Of a DNA stretch of 64,000 nt, positions 26,355 to 35,275 are shown piece after piece (within the stretch, counting starts at the first letter, position 1; each line of letters opens with the position of its first letter). The notes beneath the pieces are model-generated. The model was not told the origin of the DNA. It did no database searches and saw only the letters and a program-made list of their open reading frames with translations. The stretch is from contig DIJC01000023.1 in the NCBI GenBank assembly GCA_002421005.1, positions 38,894-102,893 of the forward strand. The letters run 5' to 3'. The translations under genes and the position numbers were made by a program. The stretch is from Enterobacteriaceae bacterium UBA5654 (GTDB lineage Bacteria > Pseudomonadota > Gammaproteobacteria > Enterobacterales > Enterobacteriaceae).

Positions 26355-27093
26355 TGATGACGGCATCCATGCGCCCGGCATTCAGACGCTGGCGAAAGCC
26401 CTGCGCGAATTTGCCGAGGTTCAGGTGGTCGCGCCCGATCGTAACCGCAGCGGCGCATCCAACTCATTGACGCTGGAATCTTCCCTGCGCACCTTCAGTT
26501 ATGAAAATGGCGATATTGCCGTTCAGATGGGCACGCCCACTGACTGCGTGTATCTCGGCGTGAATGCCCTGATGCGTCCGCGTCCGGACGTGGTGGTTTC
26601 TGGTATTAATGCCGGGCCAAATCTTGGCGACGACGTCATTTACTCCGGCACTGTCGCTGCCGCGATGGAAGGGCGACATCTTGGTTTCCCTGCGCTGGCG
26701 GTATCGCTGAACGGCCACAAGCATTACGACACTGCTGCAGCGGTCACCTGCACCATTTTGCGGGCGTTAAGCCGCGAACCGCTGCGCACCGGGCGGATCC
26801 TCAACATTAACGTGCCGGACCTGCCGCTTAACGAAATCAAAGGTTTTCGCGTTACCCGCTGTGGCAGCCGTCATCCTGCCGATCAGGTGATCCCGCAGGA
26901 AGACCCGCGCGGTAACACGCTGTACTGGATCGGCCCGCCGGGTGAGAAATTTGATGCTGGCCCGGACACGGACTTTGCCGCCATTGACGACGGCTACGTT
27001 TCCGTCACGCCGCTGCACGTAGACCTCACGGCGCACGGCGCGCATGATGTTGTTTCTGACTGGTTAAAACGCGTGGGAGCAAACACGCAATGA
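26335..27093 (+). CDS. surE: 5'/3'-nucleotidase and exopolyphosphatase SurE
   Basis: SurE is a stationary-phase survival nucleotidase acting on nucleoside monophosphates. I start it at ATG 26335 (MRILLSNDDG), inside the truD end, giving 252 residues against 253 in E. coli; longer in-frame extensions are out of the family. Metal ligands are Asp8/Asp9 in SNDDG, Ser in RNRSGASNSLTL and Asn in VSGINAGPNLGDD. The last four bases overlap pcm. Confidence 0.96.
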   Translation: MRILLSNDDGIHAPGIQTLAKALREFAEVQVVAPDRNRSGASNSLTLESSLRTFSYENGDIAVQMGTPTDCVYLGVNALMRPRPDVVVSGINAGPNLGDDVIYSGTVAAAMEGRHLGFPALAVSLNGHKHYDTAAAVTCTILRALSREPLRTGRILNINVPDLPLNEIKGFRVTRCGSRHPADQVIPQEDPRGNTLYWIGPPGEKFDAGPDTDFAAIDDGYVSVTPLHVDLTAHGAHDVVSDWLKRVGANTQ

Positions 27094-27716
27094 TTAGCAA
27101 ACGCGTACAGAGCCTCCTCGATCAACTGCGTACTCAGGGAATCAAAGATGAGCATGTGCTTGAGGCAATTGCTCTGGTTCCGCGTGAAAAATTTATTGAT
27201 GAGGCGTTTGAACACCAGGCGTGGGAGAACGTGGCGTTGCCCATCGGGCAAGGGCAAACCATTTCGCAGCCCTATATGGTGGCGCGAATGACCGAACTGC
27301 TGGAGCTGACGCCGGAATGCCGGGTGCTGGAAGTGGGGACCGGATCAGGCTATCAAACCGCCATCCTCGCGCACCTTGTGCATCACGTCTGCTCGGTCGA
27401 GCGGATCAAAAGCCTGCAATGGCACGCAAGGCGTCGCCTGAAACAGCTCGATCTGCATAATGTGTCTACTCGTCACGGCGATGGCTGGCAGGGATGGCAC
27501 GCGCGTGCGCCCTTCGACGCCATCATCGTAACGGCGGCTCCCCCGGAAATACCAGCGGCCCTGATGTCCCAACTGGCAGAGGGCGGCGTGATGGTATTGC
27601 CCGTGGGGGATGAGCACCAGTATCTGAAACGGGTGTATCGCCGCAAAGACGAATTTATTATCGATACCGTCGAGGCAGTGCGCTTCGTTCCTCTGGTCAA
27701 AGGGGAACTGGCCTGA
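27090..27716 (+). CDS. pcm: Protein-L-isoaspartate O-methyltransferase
   Basis: Pcm methylates abnormal isoaspartyl residues so they can revert to aspartate, a repair role in stationary phase. The 208-residue protein equals E. coli. It has the AdoMet loop VLEVGTGSGYQTAILA and the conserved IGQGQTISQPYMVARM. Coupled to surE by an ATGA overlap. Confidence 0.97.
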   Translation: MISKRVQSLLDQLRTQGIKDEHVLEAIALVPREKFIDEAFEHQAWENVALPIGQGQTISQPYMVARMTELLELTPECRVLEVGTGSGYQTAILAHLVHHVCSVERIKSLQWHARRRLKQLDLHNVSTRHGDGWQGWHARAPFDAIIVTAAPPEIPAALMSQLAEGGVMVLPVGDEHQYLKRVYRRKDEFIIDTVEAVRFVPLVKGELA

Positions 27717-27839
27717 GACCCGGATTTATCCTGGTTATTTCATGGATTTTCAGCGTATGGTGAACGCATTTGTCAGTGTTCACGCCGCTGCCTTGCACGG
27801 TTCTAAATCACTGGTAGTTAACCTTTTCCTGGGGGATAA

Positions 27840-28979
27840 ATGAGCGCGGGAAGCCCAAAATTCACCGTAAGTCGCGTAGCGACATTATCACTGATTTCAC
27901 TTTGCCTCGCCGGTTGCGGTAATTCGGACAATACCCCGGCGCCGGTCAGCTCGGTTAACGGCTCGACGCCCGCCAGTGCTGATTCCGGGATGCTCATCAC
28001 GCCGCCGCCCAAAATGGGAACGGCCCCGCAGACGGCGAACGTGCCTGTTCAGCCGATACAACCGATGCAGCCACAGCCAACGCAGATCCAGCCGCAGACC
28101 CAGCCCGTCGCGCAGCAGTCTGTGCAAACGGAAAACGGGCGCATTGTCTACAACCGCAAATACGGCAATATTCCGAAGGGCAGCTACACCGGCGGCAGCA
28201 CCTATACGGTGAAAAAAGGCGATACGCTGTTCTACATCGCCTGGATAACCGGGAACGATTTCCGTGACTTAGCGCAGCGCAACAACGTTGCCGCGCCGTA
28301 TGGCCTGAACGTCGGACAGACCCTGCAGGTAGGTAACGCATCCGGTACGCCAATCACTGGCGGCAACGCCGTTACCCAGGCTGATGCAAATGCACAAGGA
28401 ATAATCTTAAAACCTGCACAGAATTCAACCGTAGCTGTTGCGTCGCAGCCGACAATTACGTATTCTGAAACCTCAGGTGAACAAAGTGCTAACAAAATGT
28501 TGCCTAACAACCGACCGACGAGTACACCCGTCACGGCACCGGTTACGGCTCCATCAACCGTTAGCGTTACTGAACCCACTGCCAGCAGTACCAACACCAG
28601 CTCGCCGATTTCGGCATGGCGTTGGCCAACTGAAGGCAATGTTATCGAAAACTTCTCTGCCACTGATAACGGCAATAAAGGGATCGATATCGCAGGTAGC
28701 AAAGGTCAGGCTATCGTAGCGACCGCTGATGGTCGCGTCGTATATGCCGGGAGTGCGCTGCGCGGTTACGGTAATCTTATTATCATCAAACATAATGATG
28801 ATTACCTGAGTGCCTACGCCCATAACGATACAATGCTGGTTCGGGAGCAACAAGAAATTAAGGCGGGGCAGAAAATAGCTACCATGGGTAGCACCGGAAC
28901 CAGTTCAACACGTTTACATTTTGAAATTCGTTACAAGGGGAAATCCGTCAACCCGCTGCGTTACTTGCCGCAGCGATAA
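27840..28979 (+). CDS. nlpD: Murein hydrolase activator lipoprotein NlpD
   Basis: NlpD activates the amidase AmiC for daughter-cell separation. The 379-residue protein has a lipoprotein signal with lipobox LAGC near residue 25. A proline/glutamine-rich linker follows, then a LysM domain (YTVKKGDTLFYIAWITG, about residues 120-165), a Thr/Ser/Pro-rich spacer, and a C-terminal M23-type domain (about 255-379) without the full catalytic metal set, as expected for an activator. In E. coli the main rpoS promoter lies within nlpD, so this gene probably also carries regulatory sequence for rpoS. Confidence 0.95.
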   Translation: MSAGSPKFTVSRVATLSLISLCLAGCGNSDNTPAPVSSVNGSTPASADSGMLITPPPKMGTAPQTANVPVQPIQPMQPQPTQIQPQTQPVAQQSVQTENGRIVYNRKYGNIPKGSYTGGSTYTVKKGDTLFYIAWITGNDFRDLAQRNNVAAPYGLNVGQTLQVGNASGTPITGGNAVTQADANAQGIILKPAQNSTVAVASQPTITYSETSGEQSANKMLPNNRPTSTPVTAPVTAPSTVSVTEPTASSTNTSSPISAWRWPTEGNVIENFSATDNGNKGIDIAGSKGQAIVATADGRVVYAGSALRGYGNLIIIKHNDDYLSAYAHNDTMLVREQQEIKAGQKIATMGSTGTSSTRLHFEIRYKGKSVNPLRYLPQR

Positions 28980-29039
28980 TCAGGCGGGATACACGGCAAA
29001 CGTGTATGTCGTTCAGGGATCACGGGTAGGAGCCACCTT
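28980..29039 (+). promoter_or_regulatory. rpoS translation-initiation leader
   Basis: The end of the nlpD-rpoS gap, including GGGTAGGAGCCACCTT before the ATG, matches the E. coli rpoS ribosome-binding region as I remember it. In E. coli this region is folded shut by an upstream leader segment and opened by the sRNAs DsrA, RprA and ArcZ with Hfq. The conservation makes the same control likely here. Confidence 0.5.
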
Positions 29040-30032
29040 ATGAGTCAGAATACGCTGAAAGTTCATGATTTAAATGAAGACGCGCAATTTGATGAGAATG
29101 GAGTAGAGGCTTTTGATGAAAAAGCCTTAGTCGTTGAGGAACCTGGTGATAGTGACCTGGCAGAGGAAGAGCTGTTAGCGCAGGGCGCGACACAACGCGT
29201 ACTGGATGCCACCCAGCTTTACCTCGGAGAGATCGGTTATTCTCCATTATTAACTGCGGAAGAAGAAGTTTACTTCGCCCGTCGCGCTCTGCGCGGAGAT
29301 GTTGCCTCACGCCGTCGCATGATTGAAAGTAACCTGCGTCTGGTGGTGAAAATTGCCCGTCGTTACGGCAATCGTGGTCTGGCACTGCTGGATCTGATTG
29401 AAGAGGGCAACCTGGGGCTGATCCGTGCCGTTGAGAAGTTTGACCCGGAACGTGGTTTCCGTTTCTCAACCTACGCGACGTGGTGGATCCGTCAGACCAT
29501 TGAACGGGCGATCATGAATCAAACCCGTACTATTCGTCTGCCGATTCATATTGTTAAAGAGCTGAACGTGTATCTGCGTACCGCGCGTGAACTGTCCCAT
29601 AAGCTGGACCACGAGCCGAGTGCGGAAGAAATTGCCGAACAGCTGGATAAACCGGTTGATGACGTAAGCCGTATGCTGCGTCTCAACGAGCGCATCACCT
29701 CGGTAGACACCCCTCTGGGTGGCGATTCCGAAAAAGCGCTGCTGGACATCCTGGCCGATGAAAAAGACAACGGTCCGGAAGACACCACGCAAGACGATGA
29801 TATGAAACAAAGCATCGTTAAATGGCTGTTCGAACTGAACGCCAAACAGCGTGAAGTGCTGGCACGTCGTTTCGGTCTGCTGGGTTATGAAGCGGCTACG
29901 CTCGAAGATGTGGGTCGTGAAATCGGCCTGACACGCGAACGCGTTCGTCAGATCCAGGTTGAAGGTCTGCGTCGCCTGCGTGAAATCCTTCAGGCGCAAG
30001 GGCTGAATATCGAAGCGCTGTTCCGCGAGTAA
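29040..30032 (+). CDS. rpoS: RNA polymerase sigma factor RpoS (sigma-38)
   Basis: RpoS directs the general stress and stationary-phase response. The 330-residue protein equals E. coli and shows region 2 (RLVVKIARRYGNRGLALLD, with the -10 recognition FSTYATWWIRQTIERA), region 3 and region 4 (helix-turn-helix TLEDVGREIGLTRERVRQIQ). The intact reading frame means no loss-of-function allele of the type common in laboratory strains. Followed by a strong terminator. Confidence 0.98.
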   Translation: MSQNTLKVHDLNEDAQFDENGVEAFDEKALVVEEPGDSDLAEEELLAQGATQRVLDATQLYLGEIGYSPLLTAEEEVYFARRALRGDVASRRRMIESNLRLVVKIARRYGNRGLALLDLIEEGNLGLIRAVEKFDPERGFRFSTYATWWIRQTIERAIMNQTRTIRLPIHIVKELNVYLRTARELSHKLDHEPSAEEIAEQLDKPVDDVSRMLRLNERITSVDTPLGGDSEKALLDILADEKDNGPEDTTQDDDMKQSIVKWLFELNAKQREVLARRFGLLGYEAATLEDVGREIGLTRERVRQIQVEGLRRLREILQAQGLNIEALFRE

Positions 30033-30046
30033 TAAACAGTTCCATC

Positions 30047-30078
30047 AAAAAAGGCCACTCTTACGGAGTGGCCTTTTT
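30047..30078. terminator. rpoS rho-independent terminator
   Basis: GGCCACTC (30053-30060) pairs with GAGTGGCC (30066-30073) around a five-base loop, followed by TTTTT. An A-run precedes the stem, so it can also end transcription arriving on the minus strand from pphB. Confidence 0.9.
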
Positions 30079-30223
30079 CTTTGCGTGGCGATCGCGCTTT
30101 AGCCTGTTGGCTGATGGATACCCGCGCCCGAAGGATAAGTGACTCCTGGCGGAAACGACATGCATCCTGTAAATGTCGATGCAGGAGAAAGCCGTTCTCG
30201 TATCCAAAAATCAACTGGCCTGT

Positions 30224-30880
30224 TTACTGAAGTTGGTAAAACGATAATTTACCCGATTTTGCCGAGCCGGTATCAATATAAACCTGGTTGGCAAAAGTTT
30301 GCTGGTGAGTAAATATCATATGACCAAAAATAAACACCTCGGCACCGTCAACAGGGCGGGTATTTCCTTCCAGCGATTGTAATACGCGATCGACTGACCA
30401 TAATACGCCATTCAGATCGACCTGTTTATTGAAGCGGTAACGGTTATCAGGATAATCTGCGTGAGCAATAACATGCTTACCTTTAGCGGTATCAATTTCA
30501 ATAATATGTGGCAACCGGTGAAAGCGTAGCAGCAGATCGATAGCCTCCTGTTGTTCCGCCGCATTCAGGTCAAAGAACCAGCCGCCGCCGCTGTTCAGCC
30601 ACATATTGCCATCCTGCGTGGCGAACGCTTCCAGCGCCATCGCTTCATGGTTACCCATCACCGACACAAACCACGGCCGATCCAGCAGGCGTAGCACTTC
30701 CAGGTTTTCCGGGCCACGATCAATATTATCGCCAACGGAAATTAATAAATCTTTTTCAGGAGAGAAATCCAGATCGGCGAGGCGTGATTGCAGTAAAGAA
30801 TAACAACCGTGAATATCCCCGACGGCCCAAATATGGCGGCAGGTGCTGGCATCTATTTTATGGTAGCGGACCTCTGGCAT
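30224..30880 (-). CDS. pphB: Serine/threonine protein phosphatase PphB
   Basis: PphB is a metal-dependent phosphoprotein phosphatase of the lambda-phosphatase type. The 218-residue protein has the three signature blocks in order: GDIHGCY near residue 22, GDNIDRGPEN near 50 and GNHEAM near 76, with later His ligands in VIAHADYP and FGHMIF. In E. coli pphB is the neighbour of mutS; here only one small gene separates them. Its start overlaps the preceding small ORF by 28 bases. Confidence 0.93.
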   Translation of the reverse strand: MPEVRYHKIDASTCRHIWAVGDIHGCYSLLQSRLADLDFSPEKDLLISVGDNIDRGPENLEVLRLLDRPWFVSVMGNHEAMALEAFATQDGNMWLNSGGGWFFDLNAAEQQEAIDLLLRFHRLPHIIEIDTAKGKHVIAHADYPDNRYRFNKQVDLNGVLWSVDRVLQSLEGNTRPVDGAEVFIFGHMIFTHQQTFANQVYIDTGSAKSGKLSFYQLQ

Positions 30881-31176
30881 GACTCACCTTTTAATGTGGA
30901 GGGAGATGAGATTATATCATATTGGCCCTGATTTTTAACGCGCTTAAAGCAGCCTGTCAATTTCTCTGCTTCTGGCGCTCTTTTTATCGAATGTGGCAAA
31001 AAATTATTAGTTGCCACGCTTTCCGACAATGTTTTACTGATGGCAGCTTTTAGTTCAGCATCACCATAAAATAAAAGACCATTATTTAATTGCTGATTAA
31101 TCTTATCGGCCATTTCTTTTATGATTCGTTCAGGATGGTTGATTTTTAAATCGCGACCAAATTTAATTAATGTCAT
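30853..31176 (-). CDS. Small hypothetical protein between mutS and pphB
   Basis: A 107-residue ORF that I do not recognise. The sequence is soluble-looking, Lys/Asn-rich and without a signal or membrane segment: MTLIKFGRDLKINHPERI, then a helical stretch with ISKTLSESVATNN. Its AT-rich codons differ from mutS and pphB. It lies in the mutS-pphB gap (67 bases after mutS) and its end overlaps pphB by 28 bases, which suggests translational coupling. No clear ribosome-binding site precedes the ATG, so an internal start (MADKINQQL) is possible. It may be a real accessory gene or a remnant. Confidence 0.45.
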   Translation of the reverse strand: MTLIKFGRDLKINHPERIIKEMADKINQQLNNGLLFYGDAELKAAISKTLSESVATNNFLPHSIKRAPEAEKLTGCFKRVKNQGQYDIISSPSTLKGESCQRSATIK

Positions 31177-31206
31177 TTTATAGCAACATTTCGTATTGCT
31201 GCGGAA

Positions 31207-31239
31207 ACCTGCCCGGCAGCCGCGCGCTGCCGGGCAGGT
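31207..31239 (-). terminator. Hairpin directly after mutS
   Basis: Thirteen-base perfect arms, ACCTGCCCGGCAG (31207-31219) and CTGCCGGGCAGGT (31227-31239), with a seven-base loop, begin three bases after the mutS stop. On the minus strand it is followed only by a weak GTTTCC, so termination may be partial, allowing read-through to the small gene and pphB. Confidence 0.6.
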
Positions 31240-31242
31240 AAA

Positions 31243-33825
31243 TCAGACCAGATTCTTCAGCCGGTAAATCCACTCCAGCGCCTGACGCGGGGTCAGGGAG
31301 TCCGGGTCGAGATTTTCCAGCGCTTCCACCGCCGGGGACGTTTCTTCCGCAACCGTCAGCAGCGACATTTGCGTGCCGTCAACCTGTGTTGCAGCGGCAT
31401 TCGGCGAGAGACTTTCCAGTTCGCGCAGTTTCTGCCGGGCGCGTTTGATCACATCTTTCGGAACGCCCGCCAGCGCTGCGACAGCCAGACCGTAGCTTTT
31501 GCTCGCCGCGCCGTCCTGCACGCTGTGCATAAAGGCGATGGTATCACCATGCTCCAGCGCGTCGAGGTGGACGTTGGCCACGCCTTCCATTTTCTCCGGT
31601 AGCTGCGTCAGCTCGAAGTAGTGGGTGGCAAACAGGGTCAGTGCTTTGATACGGTTGGCGAGACTTTCGGCGCAGGCCCACGCCAGCGACAGACCGTCGT
31701 AGGTTGAGGTGCCGCGACCAATCTCATCCATCAGTACCAGGCTGTTTTCGGTGGCGTTATGCAGGATATTGGCGGTTTCGGTCATCTCCACCATAAAGGT
31801 TGAGCGCCCGCTTGCCAGATCGTCCGCTGCACCAACGCGGGTGAAAATGCGGTCCACCGGACCCATTTCCGCCTTTTGCGCCGGAACATAGCTGCCAATA
31901 TAGGCCAGCAGCGCAATCAGCGCGGTCTGGCGCATATAGGTACTTTTACCGCCCATGTTCGGACCGGTAATGATTAACATCCGGCGCTGGGGTGAAAGGT
32001 TCAGCGGGTTGGCGATAAACGGTTCGTTCAGCACCTGTTCAACCACCGGGTGGCGACCTTCTTCAATGCGAATGCCCGGTTTATCGCTGAACGTCGGACA
32101 ACAGTAATTCAGCGTATCGGCGCGCTCGGCGAGGTTCACCAGCACGTCCAGCTCCGCCAGCGCCGCCGCGCTGAGTTGCAGATCGCCCAGATGCGGGAGC
32201 AGCAGATCGAACAGTTCATCGTAGAGCTGTTTTTCCAGCGCCAGCGCCTTGCCCTTCGACGTCAGCACTTTATCTTCGTACTCTTTCAGTTCCGGGATGA
32301 TGTAACGCTCGGCGTTCTTCAGCGTCTGGCGGCGAACGTAGTTAATCGGCGCCAGATGGCTCTGCCCACGGCTGATCTGAATATAGTAACCGTGGACGGC
32401 GTTGTAGCCGACTTTCAGCGTATCCAGCCCGGTGCGCTCGCGTTCGCGGATTTCCAGCTTATCCAGATAATCAGTCGCGCCATCCGCCAGCGCGCGCCAC
32501 TCATCCAGCTCGGCGTTATAGCCGGGAGCAATGACGCCGCCGTCGCGCACCAGCACCGGCGGCGCGTCGATGATCGCTCGCTCCAGCAGCCCGCGAAGCT
32601 CGCTGAACTCGCCCATTTTCTCACGCAGCGCCTGCACTGGCGCACTGGCGACGGTTTCAAGCTGCGCGCGCAGTTCCGGCAACTGCTGGAACGCATGACG
32701 CATCCGCGCCAGATCGCGTGGACGCGCGGTGCGCAGCGCCAGACGGGCCAGAATGCGCTCCAGATCGCCGACCTGCCGCAGCACCGGTTGCAGTTCGCCG
32801 GTATATTCCTGAAGCGCGCCGATGGTCTGCTGGCGGTCGGTTAACGTACGGGTATCGCGCACCGGCATATGCAGCCAGCGTTTTAACATCCGGCTGCCCA
32901 TTGGCGTGACGGTACGGTCCAGCACCGATGCCAGCGTGTTATCGACTCCGCCCGCCAGGTTCTGGGTGATCTCCAGATTACGGCGCGTGGCGGCGTCCAT
33001 AATGATGCTGTCCTGCTGACGCTCCATAGTGATGGAGCGAATATGAGGCAGGGCGGTGCGTTGGGTGTCTTTCACATATTGCAGCAGACAGCCCGCCGCG
33101 CACAGACCGCGCGGGGCGTTCTCAACACCAAAGCCGATTAAATCACGGGTGCCAAATTGCAGGTTAAGCTGCTGACGAGCGGTATCAATTTCGAATTCCC
33201 ACAGCGGACGGCGACGCAGCCCGCGACGGCCTTCAATCAGGGCCAGTTCGGCAAAATCTTCCGCATACAGCAGTTCCGCCGGATTAGTGCGCTGCAGCTC
33301 GGCGGCCATCGTTTCGCGATCCGCCGGTTCGCTAAGGCGAAAACGCCCGGAGCTGATGTCCATCGTCGCGTAGCCAAAACCTTTGCTGTCCTGCCAGATG
33401 GCGGCAAGCAGATTGTCCTGGCGCTCCTGCAACAGCGCTTCATCGCTGATGGTGCCCGGCGTGACAATGCGGACCACCTTGCGCTCCACCGGCCCTTTGC
33501 TGGTCGCCGGATCGCCGATTTGCTCGCAGATGGCGACCGACTCCCCAAGGCTCACCAGCTTCGCCAGATAGTTTTCCACCGCATGATGCGGCACACCCGC
33601 CATCGGAATGGGTTCACCCGCCGACGCCCCGCGTTTGGTCAGGGAGATATCCATCAGCTGCGATGCGCGTTTGGCATCGTCATAAAACAGCTCGTAAAAA
33701 TCACCCATCCGGTAAAAAAGCAGAATGTCGGGATGCTGTGCTTTAAGCTTCAGATACTGCTGCATCATGGGGGTGTGGTCTGAAAGATCCTTGTCGATAG
33801 ACTCTTGCATATTGATTTTACTCAT
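31243..33825 (-). CDS. mutS: DNA mismatch repair protein MutS
   Basis: MutS recognises mismatches and starts methyl-directed repair. The 860-residue protein (E. coli 853) has the mismatch-binding FYRMGDFYELF near residue 40, the Walker A TGPNMGGKSTYMRQTA, the Walker B region LVLMDEIGRGTSTYDG and the ATPase dimer helix-turn-helix near the end, plus the C-terminal beta-clamp/tetramer tail. The extra length is at the N-terminus (MSKINMQESIDKDL before SDHTPMMQQYL); a start at the internal ATG (MQES) is possible. No frameshift, so not a mutator by this gene. Confidence 0.97.
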   Translation of the reverse strand: MSKINMQESIDKDLSDHTPMMQQYLKLKAQHPDILLFYRMGDFYELFYDDAKRASQLMDISLTKRGASAGEPIPMAGVPHHAVENYLAKLVSLGESVAICEQIGDPATSKGPVERKVVRIVTPGTISDEALLQERQDNLLAAIWQDSKGFGYATMDISSGRFRLSEPADRETMAAELQRTNPAELLYAEDFAELALIEGRRGLRRRPLWEFEIDTARQQLNLQFGTRDLIGFGVENAPRGLCAAGCLLQYVKDTQRTALPHIRSITMERQQDSIIMDAATRRNLEITQNLAGGVDNTLASVLDRTVTPMGSRMLKRWLHMPVRDTRTLTDRQQTIGALQEYTGELQPVLRQVGDLERILARLALRTARPRDLARMRHAFQQLPELRAQLETVASAPVQALREKMGEFSELRGLLERAIIDAPPVLVRDGGVIAPGYNAELDEWRALADGATDYLDKLEIRERERTGLDTLKVGYNAVHGYYIQISRGQSHLAPINYVRRQTLKNAERYIIPELKEYEDKVLTSKGKALALEKQLYDELFDLLLPHLGDLQLSAAALAELDVLVNLAERADTLNYCCPTFSDKPGIRIEEGRHPVVEQVLNEPFIANPLNLSPQRRMLIITGPNMGGKSTYMRQTALIALLAYIGSYVPAQKAEMGPVDRIFTRVGAADDLASGRSTFMVEMTETANILHNATENSLVLMDEIGRGTSTYDGLSLAWACAESLANRIKALTLFATHYFELTQLPEKMEGVANVHLDALEHGDTIAFMHSVQDGAASKSYGLAVAALAGVPKDVIKRARQKLRELESLSPNAAATQVDGTQMSLLTVAEETSPAVEALENLDPDSLTPRQALEWIYRLKNLV

Positions 33826-34436
33826 TCTTTAAGTCTTTTGGGTGCTCAGGTGGCTCCCTGTGGAACCGCGTAAACCCATCTAAATCGATAAATTTTAACT
33901 CAGGCGTAGACCGGGCCTGGATTTTGACTTGCTGGCAGACATTAACAACAATGGAACGTGATCAGTTGATGATAATCAACAGGTTACCTGTCAACGTCCA
34001 GCTATTTCCCGGCCAGCAAGGGCGAGTTGTCTGATAGCCAATCCTGAACGAAACCTTATCTTATCACTGACAACCACCGGGATTCATCCGTTGGTTTGGC
34101 GTCAAAATTAGCGCCACTAACAGGCATATATCGTTCAACGACGCGGATCTTCAGACCCGCGCCGGGTGGCAAGGCACCGTGAGAGGTTATCAGATCTGCG
34201 ACGGGCAGTGTCTCAGATTTTGCCAGTGATGATCGGGCACGCGAGGCGGCTCGCAATTTTGATGATTTTGCTTCCGGCGCACCAGCCGCAGCGGCGCACC
34301 GGGTGAACAGGGCGGTACGGGATGAGATTCAGAGAGACGCGGGAAAGGGTGACTGCCGACACTGAGCTACAAGAGGGAACACATAAAAGCAGTCTGAAAA
34401 TCCGGGTCACGTAGTTTCGCCGGACCGATTTCTCTC
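33826..34436. other. Gene-poor boundary between mutS and the accessory block
   Basis: I find no convincing gene in these 611 bases. Two adjacent palindromes lie near 33965-33991 (GTTGAT/ATCAAC and ACAGGT/ACCTGT) about 140 bases upstream of mutS and may be regulatory. A minus-strand 66-codon ORF at 34056-34256 lacks a ribosome-binding site and looks like decayed coding sequence. The stretch probably marks the left junction of inserted DNA. Confidence 0.4.
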
Positions 34437-34471
34437 ACTATTGACATATCAGCCACTCAATAGTTTATTAT
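34437..34471 (+). promoter_or_regulatory. abiE promoter with overlapping inverted-repeat operator
   Basis: ACTATTG (34437-34443) and CAATAGT (34458-34464) form a perfect seven-base inverted repeat. It overlaps a consensus -35 TTGACA (34441-34446) and reaches into the -10 region (TTTATT/TATTAT, 34464-34471), 31 bases before the abiEi start. AbiEi proteins are known to repress their own operon by binding inverted repeats at the promoter, so this is the expected operator. Confidence 0.6.
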
Positions 34472-34501
34472 TTGATGTATTGTTAAACCAGGGGTGAATC
34501 T

Positions 34502-35275
34502 ATGTCATCAAAATTAAACTGGCTTCTACAAAACACAATGCCAGGATCTATGGTATTGCAGTCCTGGTTAACCAAAAATGGTATCAGTCCTTCTTTAGCC
34601 AATAAATATATGCACAGCGGTTGGTTACAAAAGCTACGTGCAGGGGTATACGTGCGGAGTGGTCGTGATCCTCAGTGGAGTGATGCCGTTCTGTGCTTAC
34701 AAAATCAGTTTGGAGTTTCTGTGCATCTGGCGGGGCTTACCAGTCTGACCTGGCAGGGGCGCTCTCATTATCTTCACTTAACGCATCAGGCGATTTGGCT
34801 TTGCGTAAAAGATAAAGCTTCATTGCCAAAGTGGTTCAAAGAATTTCCCAATGTCGAGTGGGTTTTAATTTATAATCAAAAGCTTACAGTGCATGACGAA
34901 AAATATCTGTCTGAGGTAGACATTAAGGGCGAGCGCCTGAAAACGAGCATACCGGAATTAGCGGCTTACGAGATTGCTAATGCAGTTCCCGGTTCGCTTT
35001 CATTTGAACATGCTGCGGAACTCTTTCAGGGATTGGTCAATCTGAGTCCACGTAAAGTCGAAGGATTGTTACGAGCTAGTCGGGCAGTGCAAACCAACCG
35101 TCTTTACCTGTTTTTGGCCGAACACTATGATCATGCATGGGTTAAGCGAATAGATAAAACCCACATTGATCTGGGGGCCGGAAAACGCCAAATCGTAACG
35201 GGTGGCAAGCTGGACCAAAAATACCAGATTACTGTTCCAGAACGTTTTATTAGCAAAAGGATTTCATATGGATAA
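34502..35275 (+). CDS. abiEi: Type IV antitoxin AbiEi
   Basis: AbiEi is the antitoxin and autorepressor of the AbiE toxin-antitoxin system, which can cause abortive phage infection. The 257-residue protein has the N-terminal winged-helix pattern (SLANKYMHSGWLQKLRAGVYVR, about residues 32-55) followed by the longer antitoxin domain with SIPELAAYEIANAVPGSLSFEHA. It ends overlapping the toxin start by eight bases. Codon use is more AT-rich than the core genes, in keeping with acquisition. AT-rich promoter with an inverted-repeat operator lies just upstream. Confidence 0.88.
   Translation: MSSKLNWLLQNTMPGSMVLQSWLTKNGISPSLANKYMHSGWLQKLRAGVYVRSGRDPQWSDAVLCLQNQFGVSVHLAGLTSLTWQGRSHYLHLTHQAIWLCVKDKASLPKWFKEFPNVEWVLIYNQKLTVHDEKYLSEVDIKGERLKTSIPELAAYEIANAVPGSLSFEHAAELFQGLVNLSPRKVEGLLRASRAVQTNRLYLFLAEHYDHAWVKRIDKTHIDLGAGKRQIVTGGKLDQKYQITVPERFISKRISYG

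Noticed and set aside
28980..30046. rpoS disruption or frameshift, often found in cultured strains
   Set aside because: The reading frame is complete with all sigma regions and a normal C-terminus.
30853..31176. Idea that the small mutS-pphB gene is an anti-CRISPR or toxin
   Set aside because: No motif, no partner gene and no mobile context support it; left as hypothetical.
34056..34256. 66-codon minus-strand ORF in the mutS-abiE gap
   Set aside because: No ribosome-binding site, start inside a gene-poor junction, and no recognised family; at most a decayed fragment, so not listed as a gene.
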